Below are positions 31,593 through 39,983 of a DNA stretch of 64,000 nt, one piece after another. The translations under genes and the position numbers were made by a program. Origin of the DNA: an uncultured Collinsella sp. (lineage in GTDB: Bacteria; Actinomycetota; Coriobacteriia; Coriobacteriales; Coriobacteriaceae); contig CATWCP010000001.1 of NCBI GenBank assembly GCA_958349325.1, forward strand, positions 1 through 64,000. Reading direction: 5' to 3'. The notes under the pieces were generated by a model. It did no database searches and was not told the origin of the DNA. It worked only from the letters and a program-made list of their open reading frames with translations. Positions within the stretch are counted from its first letter, which is position 1. The number at the start of each line of letters is the position of its first letter.

Positions 31593-31628
31593 GCCCGGGC
31601 ATGACATTGTTGTCATGTCCGGGCTTTT
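31593..31628 (+). terminator. Intrinsic terminator after the deformylase-like gene
   Basis: A 14-bp stem (GCCCGGGCATGACA with TGTCATGTCCGGGC, one wobble) closes a TTGT loop and is followed by TTTTGTGTTT. Confidence 0.88.
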
Positions 31629-31691
31629 GTGTTTAGCGCCTTTTTGTTTGGAGACAATGAAATTTGCAAGAACGTAAAGCTAGGAGGCGCT

Positions 31692-32657
31692 ATGTGTACG
31701 AGTATTCGATTTACCGATAATTCTGGCCACATGTATCTGGGCCGCAATCTCGACTGGAGCTTTGACTACGGCCAACAGGTTCGCGTGATGCCGCGCGGGT
31801 TTCACATTCCGTATTCGTTTATCGACGACGCGACAGCGGCGCACGCGGTGATCGGTATGTGCATCGATTACAGGAACTACCCTATGTTCTTCGATTGCGG
31901 CAACGATGCGGGCCTCGCCGTGGCGGGTCTCAATTTCCCGGGTTATGCCGAGTATGCCGAGGGCCCTGTCGACGGCAAGACCAATATCGCGGCCTATGAG
32001 TTTCCCCTGTGGGTGGCAGCGACGTTCTCGACGGTCGATGAGGTCGAGGCCGCGCTGCGCGACACGGTGATTGTCGCCAAATCTGCCGGAGAGGGGCTGG
32101 GCGTGTCGCTGCTCCATTGGATTATCGGCGACAGCCAGCGCAGCATCGTGGTCGAGATGATGGCTGACGGCCTGCATGTATACGACGATCCGGTCGACAC
32201 CCTTGCCAACCAGCCGACCTTCCCGTGGCACATGGAAAACCTGCGCACCTATATCACCGCCACAAGCGATTTTCCGCAGACGGCGACATGGCGTGGCGCC
32301 GAGCTTAAGCCCTATGGAGCCGGTGCCGGCATGCGCGGCATTCCGGGCGATTGCTATTCGCCGAGCCGTTTTGTAAAGGCGGCGTACCTCAATGCCAATT
32401 ACCCACAAAAGGAGAGCGAGACCGAAAACGTCGTTCGCATGTTCCGTTCGCTCGAGGGCGTGGTGATGATCGAGGGAGCGTCCAGGATGGGCGATGGCAA
32501 GTTCGAGAAGACTATCTACACCGGATGCTTTAGCGCGCGCACGGGCAATTATTACTACGCGATGTATGGGGATCCGTCGATTCGCTACGTGAGCCTGATG
32601 GATGCTGAGGGCGCGAGCCCCGATAGGCTCGTGGTTCCCGAGCCACGCCGTTCGTAG
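31692..32657 (+). CDS. bsh: Bile salt hydrolase (choloylglycine hydrolase family)
   Basis: This Ntn-hydrolase cleaves the amide bond of glycine- or taurine-conjugated bile acids. The 321-residue protein starts MCTSIRF, so Cys2 becomes the N-terminal nucleophile once Met is removed. The other active-site residues are in place: Arg18 and Asp21 (GRNLDWSFDYG), Asn81 (VAGLNFPGYAEY), the NQPTFPWHMENL stretch and the Arg of SPSRFVKAAY. Penicillin V acylases share the fold, but NFPGYAEY and the GRNLDW start favour bile salt hydrolase. There is no signal peptide, as is usual. ATG 31692 follows TAGGAGGC. It is a strong marker of a gut habitat. Confidence 0.88.
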   Translation: MCTSIRFTDNSGHMYLGRNLDWSFDYGQQVRVMPRGFHIPYSFIDDATAAHAVIGMCIDYRNYPMFFDCGNDAGLAVAGLNFPGYAEYAEGPVDGKTNIAAYEFPLWVAATFSTVDEVEAALRDTVIVAKSAGEGLGVSLLHWIIGDSQRSIVVEMMADGLHVYDDPVDTLANQPTFPWHMENLRTYITATSDFPQTATWRGAELKPYGAGAGMRGIPGDCYSPSRFVKAAYLNANYPQKESETENVVRMFRSLEGVVMIEGASRMGDGKFEKTIYTGCFSARTGNYYYAMYGDPSIRYVSLMDAEGASPDRLVVPEPRRS

Positions 32658-32736
32658 CCGATAGCTTTACTGCAATACAAGACGGCCCTGCATCTCCCGT
32701 GAGGTGCAGGGCCGCTGTCGTTGATTTGTGACGTCG

Positions 32737-34968
32737 CTAGAAGTTGGCGTCGTTGAGTTGTTCGTTCTCGAGGCCGTCGAGCTGTTGCTGTTCGGGCGTA
32801 TCGGCGACACTCTCGAGCAACTCGGTGGGATCGACGTTCATGTCCTTACCGGCTTCGTTGCCGTTGACCAAGTCGTCCGAGAAGATGTCGACTTCCATTT
32901 CCTCGGCCTCTTCGATCTGAACCTCGAACGGCACCTGGGTGCGCACGAGCTTAACGGCCGGGCGCATGCGGGCAAACAGCGGTACGTACTCAATGATGAT
33001 GGCCGAGTTCTCGAGACCGTACCAGCGTGCCGGGCTTCCGCAGGCGCGGCGGACGGCGTACTTGATGGCCATCACGCGGTGGTCATTGCGGTTGATGTCC
33101 GTTTCGGGGGCAAGCATCTTGCGCAGCATGCAAAAGCGGAAGTCACCTACGTTGCCGCGCGTCTCGTAGATGGAGTAGGTGTGATGTTGCGGCGGCAGCT
33201 CGCCCGATGCCATCAAGTCGCCGACGATCTGACGCAGATAGGCGTTGACGCGCTGGTTGACCTTAAAGCCCAGGTCCAGGCGCACGCGGAACAAAAAGTC
33301 CGTGCCAAAGGTCTCGACGGAATACTCGTGCGTATAGGGTTCGTCGGTAACGTGCACGTTGATGAACCAATATGCCTTGGCGCGCTTGGGGTGCTTGTCC
33401 AGGATGGAATAGAGCACGTCGCGGTCGAGTGTGAGCGGATCGGGGCTGTTGGTGAGGAACACCAGATTGTCGGCGAGCACGGGGTAGGTCTCGTCGTTGC
33501 GCAGGCGGCCGAGCTGATCGATGTACTTGGAGACGGGCAGCAGGATCGTCTGCGTGCGCTCGATGGCGGTGCCGCGGCGCCACACATACATAAGGCCAAA
33601 CAGCAGCGCGGCCAGGAAGATCATGACGTAGCCGCCGTCAAAGAACATGGTGAGGCACGAGGCGAAGAAGCACAGCTCAATGGCACCAAAGAGCAGGGCG
33701 AAGACGCAGGCACCCAGCCTGTGCTTGAGGATGCCGGCGATGTAGCTCGTCAAAAGCGTCGTGGTCATGAGCATGGTCACGGTAATGGCGAGGCCGTAGG
33801 CGCTCTCCATGCGCTCGGAGTTTTGGAACAGCAGCACGATGAAGATGCAGCCGACCCACATGATGTTGTTGACGAGCGGAATATAGAGCTGCCCCTTGGT
33901 GTCGCTGGGGTAGTGGATGCGCAGATGCGGCATAAGGTTGAGACGCGTTGCCTCGGATACCAGCGAGAACGAGCCGGTGATGAGCGCCTGCGAGGCAATG
34001 ATGGCCGCCACGGCCGAAAGCACGATGGCAAAGGGGCGCAGGGGCTCGGGAAGCATCATATAGAACGGGTTGACGATATCCATCGCGAGCATCTGGGGGT
34101 TGGAGTTGTTGGCGAGCAGCCAAGCTCCCTGACCCAGATAGTTGAGGATAAGGGCCGCCTTAACAAACGGCCAGGATGCGTAGATGTTGGCCTTGCCCAC
34201 GTGGCCCATGTCTGAATAGAGCGCCTCGGCGCCGGTCGTCGACAGGAAGACGAAGCCGAGCACCATGATGCCCGAGTGGTTGATGGGCGAGAACAGGAAC
34301 ATAATGCCGCGAATGGGGTTGAGCGCGCGCAAGATGGACAGGTTGCCGAGCATATTGAACAGGCCGGCGCCTGCCAGGAACAGGAACCACAGCGTCATGA
34401 GCGGGCCGAAGAGCTTGCCGATTGACGAGGTACCGGCGCGCTGCATGGCAAACAGACCGCAGATAATGATGATGGTGATGATGATCACATTGGTCTGACC
34501 GTCACCCAATAGTGCGTGGCCCCACTCGATGGTACGCAGGCCCTCAATGGCTGTGGTGACCGTGACCGCGGGGGTGAGGATGCCGTCGGCGAGCAGCGCC
34601 GCGCCGCCGATCATGGCGGGGAGAATCAGCCATGGTGCCACCTTGCGCACGAGACTGAACAGGGCGAAGATGCCGCCTTCGTTGTGGTTGTCGGCCTTCA
34701 TGGCGATTACCACGTACTTGACCGTGGTCACGAGCGTCATGGTCCAGATGACGAGCGAAAGCGCGCCCAGGATCATGTCCTCGCTGACGGTACCGATGCC
34801 GCCGTTGTTGGCGACGATTGATTTCATGGTGTACATGGGGCTCGTGCCGATGTCGCCATAGACGACGCCGAGCGTTACGAGCAGCATGCCAGCGGAGAGG
34901 GGGATGGCTCCGTGCCCGCCTTGCCCGCGCTGGTCTTGGAGGTTTGCCTCCAGTTTATTGTGTGCCAC
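32737..34968 (-). CDS. kup: Kup-family potassium uptake protein
   Basis: The 743-residue protein has about 12 membrane helices in its first 440 residues and a long cytosolic tail. Kup signatures are LGVVYGDIGTSPMYT, ALLADGILTPAVTV, FLFSPINHSGIMVLGFVFLSTTGAEALYSDMGH, and MVFL-like cores later. It imports potassium with protons. The end is acidic (EEAEEMEVDIFSDD, then ELLESVADTPEQQQLDGLENEQ). The first in-frame ATG (34986) lacks a ribosome binding site. GTG 34968 sits five bases after GGGAG and is the preferred start (AHNKLEANL). No cyclic-di-AMP riboswitch signature is visible upstream, but a TAGACA dyad lies over the start region. Confidence 0.9.
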   Translation of the reverse strand: MAHNKLEANLQDQRGQGGHGAIPLSAGMLLVTLGVVYGDIGTSPMYTMKSIVANNGGIGTVSEDMILGALSLVIWTMTLVTTVKYVVIAMKADNHNEGGIFALFSLVRKVAPWLILPAMIGGAALLADGILTPAVTVTTAIEGLRTIEWGHALLGDGQTNVIIITIIIICGLFAMQRAGTSSIGKLFGPLMTLWFLFLAGAGLFNMLGNLSILRALNPIRGIMFLFSPINHSGIMVLGFVFLSTTGAEALYSDMGHVGKANIYASWPFVKAALILNYLGQGAWLLANNSNPQMLAMDIVNPFYMMLPEPLRPFAIVLSAVAAIIASQALITGSFSLVSEATRLNLMPHLRIHYPSDTKGQLYIPLVNNIMWVGCIFIVLLFQNSERMESAYGLAITVTMLMTTTLLTSYIAGILKHRLGACVFALLFGAIELCFFASCLTMFFDGGYVMIFLAALLFGLMYVWRRGTAIERTQTILLPVSKYIDQLGRLRNDETYPVLADNLVFLTNSPDPLTLDRDVLYSILDKHPKRAKAYWFINVHVTDEPYTHEYSVETFGTDFLFRVRLDLGFKVNQRVNAYLRQIVGDLMASGELPPQHHTYSIYETRGNVGDFRFCMLRKMLAPETDINRNDHRVMAIKYAVRRACGSPARWYGLENSAIIIEYVPLFARMRPAVKLVRTQVPFEVQIEEAEEMEVDIFSDDLVNGNEAGKDMNVDPTELLESVADTPEQQQLDGLENEQLNDANF

Positions 34969-34979
34969 GAGGACTCCCT

Positions 34980-35001
34980 TAGACATCCGGTTATCTGTCT
35001 A
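34980..35001. promoter_or_regulatory. TAGACA inverted repeat at the kup start
   Basis: TAGACA and TGTCTA are separated by 10 bases, just upstream of the preferred GTG start. It may be a repressor site or a small mRNA hairpin affecting kup translation. Confidence 0.35.
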
Positions 35002-35067
35002 GGACAAAAAACTTTACGCCGTCTTTATACATACAAGAGCAGTTTGGCACATCGGGTTATTTTAGAC

Positions 35068-35091
35068 AATAATCCTCAGCTGGGGATTATT
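35068..35091. promoter_or_regulatory. 24-bp loopless dyad between kup and the EamA gene
   Basis: AATAATCC and GGATTATT are the outer arms, with a nearly symmetric CAGCTG centre. It has almost no loop and no T run, so a protein site is more plausible than a terminator. It lies upstream of kup and downstream of the exporter gene. Confidence 0.35.
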
Positions 35092-35125
35092 TATCTACGC
35101 AGGTAGCATTTCAAAGCAGGGGCTT

Positions 35126-36037
35126 TTAAGCACGTACTGTCTGGGCGATGCCAGCCTTGGCGTTTGCGCGTTTGCCGGCGAGTTCGCAAAAAATCGCGCC
35201 GCCGATGATAAGCGCGGCGCCCATCAGGCGGACCGGTGTTATGGCTTCACCCAAAAGGGCGGCCGAGAACACGACCGCCGAAAGCGGCTCGAGGTAGCCG
35301 ACGACAGCGACGGTCTGGACGGGCAGCTTGGCGACGGCGCTAAAGTAGAGCAGGCAACCGATGCCGGTGTTGACGACGCCGAGCATAGCGACGGCGCGCC
35401 AATCAATACTGGCGGCGATACCGGCGGACAGGAATGAGGGAGCGCCCTGCGTGATGAGCGTGAGGACCAGTGCGGTCACAAAGGCGGCGCACACCTGGAG
35501 CGTGGAGTTCTCGAGGCCCTCGATGTGCGGCGCACCCTTGCTAGCGATGACCATCAATGCATAGCAGAAGGCCGAGGCGATTCCACAGACGATGCCCGCA
35601 ATGGGCATATTGCCGCCTAGACCTTGCGCTGCAATGAGAAAAGCACCGCAGGCGACGGCGACAAAGCCGGCGATTATGCCGCCGGTCAGCTTTTCGCCAA
35701 AGATGAGCGGGGAGAGCGCCATGACAATGATGGGGCCGCAGTAGTACAGCAGCGAGGATACGCCGACGCCGATCGTCTGGTAGGCGCGGAACAGAAAAAT
35801 CCAGCTGGCGCCCAGCGCAGCTCCCGAGAGGAGGAGGGCCGCGGCTTCGCGGGGACGAGATGGCGCCTGCAACTTATGGTGTTGGGTAGTGGCGAGGATG
35901 GTTATAAGCGAGAGGGCTCCCAGAAAAGTGCGCAGCAGCACGATATCGGAGCTCGGCAGTGCGATAGCTGCGGCGATGATGCCGTTGGAGCCAAACAATA
36001 GCAATGCTGCTAAGTACGTAAACAGTCCGTTGTTCAT
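35126..36037 (-). CDS. EamA/DMT-family transporter
   Basis: The 303-residue protein has ten predicted membrane helices in two EamA repeats. The first begins LFTYLAALLLFGSNGIIAAAIALPSSDIVLLRTFLGAL and the second MPIAGIVCGIASAFCYALMVIASKGA. Conserved helix ends such as VGVSSLLYYCGPIIVMALSPLIFGEKLT and YLEPLSAVVFSAALLGEAIT are typical of drug/metabolite exporters. The C-terminus is basic and cytosolic. ATG 36037 follows AAAGGGG. It is divergent from a LysR gene with a palindromic site between them, a common arrangement in which the LysR protein controls the exporter. The substrate is unknown. Confidence 0.82.
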   Translation of the reverse strand: MNNGLFTYLAALLLFGSNGIIAAAIALPSSDIVLLRTFLGALSLITILATTQHHKLQAPSRPREAAALLLSGAALGASWIFLFRAYQTIGVGVSSLLYYCGPIIVMALSPLIFGEKLTGGIIAGFVAVACGAFLIAAQGLGGNMPIAGIVCGIASAFCYALMVIASKGAPHIEGLENSTLQVCAAFVTALVLTLITQGAPSFLSAGIAASIDWRAVAMLGVVNTGIGCLLYFSAVAKLPVQTVAVVGYLEPLSAVVFSAALLGEAITPVRLMGAALIIGGAIFCELAGKRANAKAGIAQTVRA

Positions 36038-36066
36038 GCGCTGACATCCCCTTTATATCTGAACAT

Positions 36067-36083
36067 GTTCACTATGGGTGAAC
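36067..36083. promoter_or_regulatory. GTTCAC-N5-GTGAAC operator between divergent eamA and lysR genes
   Basis: GTTCAC and GTGAAC flank TATGG, next to an overlapping GAACATGTTC palindrome at 36061-36070. A TATAAT at 36105-36110 is a candidate -10 box for the LysR gene. The layout suits LysR autoregulation and control of the exporter. Confidence 0.5.
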
Positions 36084-36155
36084 TGGCTTTAGAATAAAAG
36101 CGAATATAATGCATGGTTAACATGACAAAAACTCATGCAAGGGTGGGGACGTGCC

Positions 36156-37013
36156 GTGGAGACCAATATCCAAAAGATGCAGGTGCTGCTGGAGACGGTG
36201 CGCGCCGGAAGCTTTACGCGTGCTGCCGAGCGCCTGAGCTATTCGCAGTCGGGCGTGAGCCGTATGGTGGCCGATCTTGAGGCCGACTGGGGTTTTAAGG
36301 TGCTCGACCGCAGTCGCGAGGGCGTGGCTCTTTCTGCCGACGGGCGGCAGGTCATGCCGGCTGTCGAGGCGCTCTGCGAGGAATTCACTCGCTTGCAGCG
36401 ACGGGTGGATGAGATGCGTGGACTCATGCGCGGCAAAATCTGCATCGGTACGTTTTCGAGTGTGGCGACCCACGTGCTGCCGCCGGTGATTGCGCGCTTT
36501 CGCGCCGATCATCCGGACGTCGATTATGAGTTGCTGATGGGCGATTACTCAGAGATTGAACAATGGGTGGCGGAAGGTCGCTGCGACCTGGGCTTTATTC
36601 CGCGCGAGCCACGCGGCGCCGGCATGGCGTCGCGACCGTTGGTGCAAGACGAGCTGATGGCCGTGGTGCCAGCGGACTCCTCGCTTGCCACCGCGGAGGT
36701 CGTTTCCCTTGCCGATTTGGCCAACGAGCAGTTTATCCTGCTGGAACGCGGTAGCGACGACGAGATTACGCCGCTGTTTCGCCGCGCGGGCCTGGCGGTG
36801 CGCTCTAAGCTGTCGACCTGGGATGACTATGCGATTATGGCTATGGTCGAGGACGGCCTGGGCGTTAGCATTCTTCCCGCGCTCATCTTGCGTCGCTGTC
36901 AGTTCGATGTTGCCGTGCGTCCGCTCGAGGGACATCCTCATCGGCAGATCAATGCGATATATCGAACGGCCGATGTTTCGCTTGCCGCCGTCCGTTTCCT
37001 CGAATACCTCTAA
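36156..37013 (+). CDS. LysR-family transcriptional regulator (divergent from eamA)
   Basis: The 285-residue protein begins with a LysR HTH (ETNIQKMQVLLETVRAGSFTRAAERLSYSQSGVSRMVADLE). The effector domain reads KICIGTFSSVATHVLPPVIARFRADHPDVDYELLMGDYSEIEQWVAEGRCDLGFI. The start is probably GTG 36156, about nine bases after GGTGGGGAC; ATG 36135 has no good site. The divergent EamA transporter is the likely target. The ligand is unknown. Confidence 0.8.
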   Translation: METNIQKMQVLLETVRAGSFTRAAERLSYSQSGVSRMVADLEADWGFKVLDRSREGVALSADGRQVMPAVEALCEEFTRLQRRVDEMRGLMRGKICIGTFSSVATHVLPPVIARFRADHPDVDYELLMGDYSEIEQWVAEGRCDLGFIPREPRGAGMASRPLVQDELMAVVPADSSLATAEVVSLADLANEQFILLERGSDDEITPLFRRAGLAVRSKLSTWDDYAIMAMVEDGLGVSILPALILRRCQFDVAVRPLEGHPHRQINAIYRTADVSLAAVRFLEYL

Positions 37014-37072
37014 ACGTGTGCGCGTCATTGCCCACTTTGGGCAAATCTCAGAGTCTGGTGCATTTTCTTATG

Positions 37073-37156
37073 AAATTGAACTTTCGAATGAGGTGCCGCG
37101 TTATACTGCTGCCTAAATTGAACCTTGGTTCAATTCGTATTCTATAAATTGAACTT
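37073..37156 (+). promoter_or_regulatory. Three AAATTGAAC boxes, one a palindrome, before the HTH-aminotransferase gene
   Basis: AAATTGAACTT occurs at 37073-37083 and 37146-37156. Between them AATTGAACCTTGGTTCAATT (37116-37135) is a near-perfect dyad with 9-base arms. A TATACT -10-like box lies at 37102-37107, inside the array. The downstream protein has its own HTH domain, so autoregulation through these boxes is likely. Confidence 0.6.
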
Positions 37157-37175
37157 TGCCAGCAAGGAGGTTCTA

Positions 37176-38696
37176 GTGGCCCAAGAGACGTTTAGCGATC
37201 GCCTGCGACAGACTATGTCCGATCGCGACGTTCGCCAGTCGGACGTAATCCGCGCATCGGAGATGCTCGGCAAAAAACTCGGCAAGAGTCAGATGAGCCA
37301 ATATGTGAGCGGCAAGACGATCCCGCGGCGCGATGTGGCTGAGCTGCTCGCCCGTATTTTGGAGGTCGATGTTACCTGGCTGCTTGCCGGCGACGCCGAT
37401 CAAGGCGAGGCATCATCACCCCGCAACGATTCCAAGCCCGAACCCCATCCCTCAGCTCAAATTGCAAGGAGCACCACCATGCGTACTTTTTCTAAATCCA
37501 CCAAGCTCGATAACGTCCTGTATGACGTGCGCGGTCCCGTCGTCGACGAGGCCGCCCGTATGGAGGACGAGGGCGAGCGCATCCTCAAGCTCAATATCGG
37601 TAACCCGGCGCCCTTCGGTTTCCGCACGCCCGATGAGGTCATCAAGGACATGCGCCAGCAGCTGCCCGACTGCGAAGGCTATTCCAATTCGCGCGGCCTG
37701 TTCTCCGCGCGCAAGGCGATCATGCAGTATTCGCAGATCAAGGGCCTGCCCAATGTTCAGATGGAGCATATCTACACGGGCAACGGCGTGTCCGAGCTCA
37801 TTCAGCTTTCGATGAACGCGCTGCTCGACAATGGCGACGAGATTCTGATCCCCAGCCCCGACTATCCGCTCTGGACGGCGTGCGCAACCCTTGCTGGCGG
37901 TCATCCCGTACATTATCTGTGCGATGAGCAGGCGGATTGGTATCCCGACCTGGAGGATATGGAGTCCAAGATCACGAGCGCGACCAAAGCCCTCGTCATC
38001 ATCAACCCCAACAACCCCACGGGTTCTGTCTATCCGCGCGAGGTGCTCGAGGGCATCGTCGAGATTGCACGCAGGCATCAGCTGATGATCTTTGCCGATG
38101 AGATCTACGACCGCCTGTGCATGGACGGCTACGAGCACGTCTCGATTGCCTCGCTCGCCCCCGATCTGCCCTGTGTCACCTTTAGCGGCCTTTCCAAGTC
38201 GCACATGATCGCGGGCTATCGCATTGGCTGGATGGTGCTTTCGGGCAACCAGCGCTGCATGAGCGACTTCATCATGGGCATCAACATGCTCTCTAACATG
38301 CGTCTGTGTTCCAACGTGCCGGCTCAGTCGATCGTTCAGACGGCACTCGGTGGCCATCAGTCCGTTAACGACTACATCCGTCCCGGCGGCCGTGTCTACG
38401 AGCAGCGCAACTTTGTGTATGAGGCGCTCAACAAGATTGACGGCATCTCGGTGGTTAAGCCGCGTGCGGCGTTCTACATCTTCCCCAAGATGGATGTGAA
38501 GAAGTTCAACATCACCGATGACGAGCAGTTCGCCCTTGACCTGCTGCACGAGAAGAAGATCCTGATCACGCGTGGCGGCGGCTTCAACTGGGCTGAGCCC
38601 GACCACTTCCGTATCGTGTACCTGCCGCGCATGGAAGTACTCAAAGAGTCCCTCGAAGACCTCGCCGATTTCTTTGACCATTACCGCCAGGCGTAA
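37176..38696 (+). CDS. XRE-type HTH fused to a class I aminotransferase (AlaA/AlaT-like)
   Basis: The 506-residue protein joins two parts. Residues 1-70 are an XRE/Cro-like helix-turn-helix (FSDRLRQTMSDRDVRQSDVIRASE, SQMSQYVSGKTIPRRDVAELLARIL). A low-complexity linker follows, and from about residue 100 there is a complete fold-type I aminotransferase. That domain has ILKLNIGNPAPFGF, YSNSRGLFSARKAI, IYTGNGVSELIQL, INPNNPTGSVYP, the PLP lysine in SGLSKSHMIAGYRIGW, and HFRIVYLPR. The enzyme part is closest in look to alanine-type transaminases. An internal ATG (37480) with GCAAGGAGC before it could also start the enzyme part alone. GTG 37176 follows AAGGAGG. The fusion suggests a regulator that senses its own amino-acid substrate or PLP state. 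Confidence 0.8.
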   Translation: MAQETFSDRLRQTMSDRDVRQSDVIRASEMLGKKLGKSQMSQYVSGKTIPRRDVAELLARILEVDVTWLLAGDADQGEASSPRNDSKPEPHPSAQIARSTTMRTFSKSTKLDNVLYDVRGPVVDEAARMEDEGERILKLNIGNPAPFGFRTPDEVIKDMRQQLPDCEGYSNSRGLFSARKAIMQYSQIKGLPNVQMEHIYTGNGVSELIQLSMNALLDNGDEILIPSPDYPLWTACATLAGGHPVHYLCDEQADWYPDLEDMESKITSATKALVIINPNNPTGSVYPREVLEGIVEIARRHQLMIFADEIYDRLCMDGYEHVSIASLAPDLPCVTFSGLSKSHMIAGYRIGWMVLSGNQRCMSDFIMGINMLSNMRLCSNVPAQSIVQTALGGHQSVNDYIRPGGRVYEQRNFVYEALNKIDGISVVKPRAAFYIFPKMDVKKFNITDDEQFALDLLHEKKILITRGGGFNWAEPDHFRIVYLPRMEVLKESLEDLADFFDHYRQA

Positions 38697-38718
38697 CGGC
38701 AAAGGTAGCCTGTAATGA

Positions 38719-38755
38719 AACGGTCGGCCCGCAACGGATGCGGGCCGACCGTTTT
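38719..38755 (+). terminator. Intrinsic terminator after the HTH-aminotransferase gene
   Basis: A 15-bp stem (AACGGTCGGCCCGCA with TGCGGGCCGACCGTT) closes a 5-base loop, followed by TTC. Confidence 0.85.
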
Positions 38756-38824
38756 CTGTCTAAGCCCGTGCTGTTAGCGCTTGTCTCGTTGAGCGGGCGA
38801 GGTTCGCGTGTGAGCGGTAAGTTC

Positions 38825-38841
38825 TATTCCAAAATGGAATA
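38825..38841. promoter_or_regulatory. LTTR box ahead of the amidohydrolase/ceramidase/PTS operon
   Basis: TATTCCA-AAA-TGGAATA is a perfect 17-bp dyad that contains T-N11-A, the LysR-type recognition pattern. It is centred about 64 bases upstream of the start point predicted from the promoter at 38861-38890, which is the usual place for an LTTR activation site. Confidence 0.6.
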
Positions 38842-38860
38842 CAGTGGGCTTAAGCTGGAA

Positions 38861-38890
38861 TTGATGTCCGGGTACCTGCTTTTCTAGAAT
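38861..38890 (+). promoter_or_regulatory. Promoter of the amidohydrolase/ceramidase/PTS operon
   Basis: TTGATG and TAGAAT are separated by 18 bases, a good sigma-70-type pair with a weak -35, as expected for an activator-dependent promoter. The amidohydrolase start follows 33 bases after the -10 box. Confidence 0.55.
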
Positions 38891-38922
38891 GTTTTCAACA
38901 AGATGAAAGGCGGTTCCAACCA

Positions 38923-39957
38923 ATGATTATCGATGCAAATTCCTACTGGTTCGACGAGCGCATCTTTCATGACGAGACGCTCTGCGAACAGTTTTTGGCC
39001 GAGGTACCCCGCGCCTATGACACCGAAGGCTATCTGACCATGAATTCCGCCGGCAAACGACAGATCGTGATCGAGATGCCCGCCGGTTCTCCGGGTCTTA
39101 ACTACATTGAGGGCGACTACACCCTCGAGAAGCGCTTGGCCGATATGGATGAGGCGGGGGTCGACAAGGCGATCCTCAAGCTCCCCGGCTGTCACGAGTG
39201 GATGTCGCTCGAGATGTGCCGGCGTTTCAACGACGGTATGGCTGCTGACGCGAAGGCGTCAAGTGGCCGTCTGATTCCGCTTGTCGCTGTGCCGCCCTTT
39301 GGCACCAAAGCAAATTTGGAGGAGCTCGACCGCAGACTCGACGATGGTTTTGCGGGTGTGCAGCTCTGCGCTCACTACGGCAAGCGCTATCTCGACGACC
39401 AGGTCTTCTCGAGTTTTTTCGAGCACCTGAACGAACGCCATGTCACCGTTTACGTGCACCATGTTCCCGTGCCGGTCGAGAACGAGTCGCTTCTCGCGTA
39501 CGACAACCTTCGCCGCTCTTATGGCCGCTGCGTCGACCAAACTACGGCGATCGGCCGAGAGATCTTTGGCGATTTCTTTGAGCGCTACCCCAATATCAAG
39601 ATGGTCCACTCCATGCTCGGTGGCGCTTATTTTGCGTTTAAGGAGATGCTGCTGCCGCACGGTCCCAAGCGTCCAGATGCCTCGGGTCGCTTCCAGACCG
39701 ATACCGAGACGGTCTCCAAGCGTCTTGAGAACAACGTTTATTTCGACATGTCCCATGCTCAGCCCTGGGGCGAGACGCTTCTTGCCTGTGCGGTTGAGGT
39801 CCTTGGTGCAGACCATATTGTCTTTGGTACGAGTTATCCCGTTAAACGCGAGTGGCTAACAGAGGGTGTCGCCTGCGTCCGCGCCACAGATTTAAGTGAT
39901 ACGGACAAGGACCTTATGCTTGGCGGCACGGCACAGCGCTTGTACGGCATCGAGTGA
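38923..39957 (+). CDS. Amidohydrolase-family TIM-barrel metal-dependent hydrolase
   Basis: The 344-residue protein fits the amidohydrolase 2 group (COG2159). It has strand 1 IIDANSYWFD (where members often have DxHxH, here D-A-N-S-Y), LADMDEAGVDKAIL, LIPLVAVPPF, GFAGVQLCAHYG, the His strand VTVYVHHVPVP, IKMVHSMLGG and the late barrel stretch HIVFGTSYPVKREW. This family does hydrolysis or decarboxylation at a metal centre. The missing HxH on strand 1 means its metal site may be unusual. It is the first gene of a four-gene operon, 26 bases ahead of the first ceramidase-like gene. ATG 38923 follows AAAGGCGG. Confidence 0.75.
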   Translation: MIIDANSYWFDERIFHDETLCEQFLAEVPRAYDTEGYLTMNSAGKRQIVIEMPAGSPGLNYIEGDYTLEKRLADMDEAGVDKAILKLPGCHEWMSLEMCRRFNDGMAADAKASSGRLIPLVAVPPFGTKANLEELDRRLDDGFAGVQLCAHYGKRYLDDQVFSSFFEHLNERHVTVYVHHVPVPVENESLLAYDNLRRSYGRCVDQTTAIGREIFGDFFERYPNIKMVHSMLGGAYFAFKEMLLPHGPKRPDASGRFQTDTETVSKRLENNVYFDMSHAQPWGETLLACAVEVLGADHIVFGTSYPVKREWLTEGVACVRATDLSDTDKDLMLGGTAQRLYGIE

Positions 39958-39983
39958 GCGACAGATAAAGGAGGGCGTTCGCC

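Noticed and set aside
32728..34215. Long plus-strand frame opposite kup
   Set aside because: The Kup signatures are unmistakable on the minus strand. The antisense frame is a shadow caused by codon bias.
34987..35125. Cyclic-di-AMP (ydaO) riboswitch before kup
   Set aside because: The region lacks the conserved ydaO segments. Only short dyads are seen.
37125..37175. Upstream start for the HTH-aminotransferase
   Set aside because: It would run through the operator boxes. GTG 37176 sits at the right distance from AAGGAGG.
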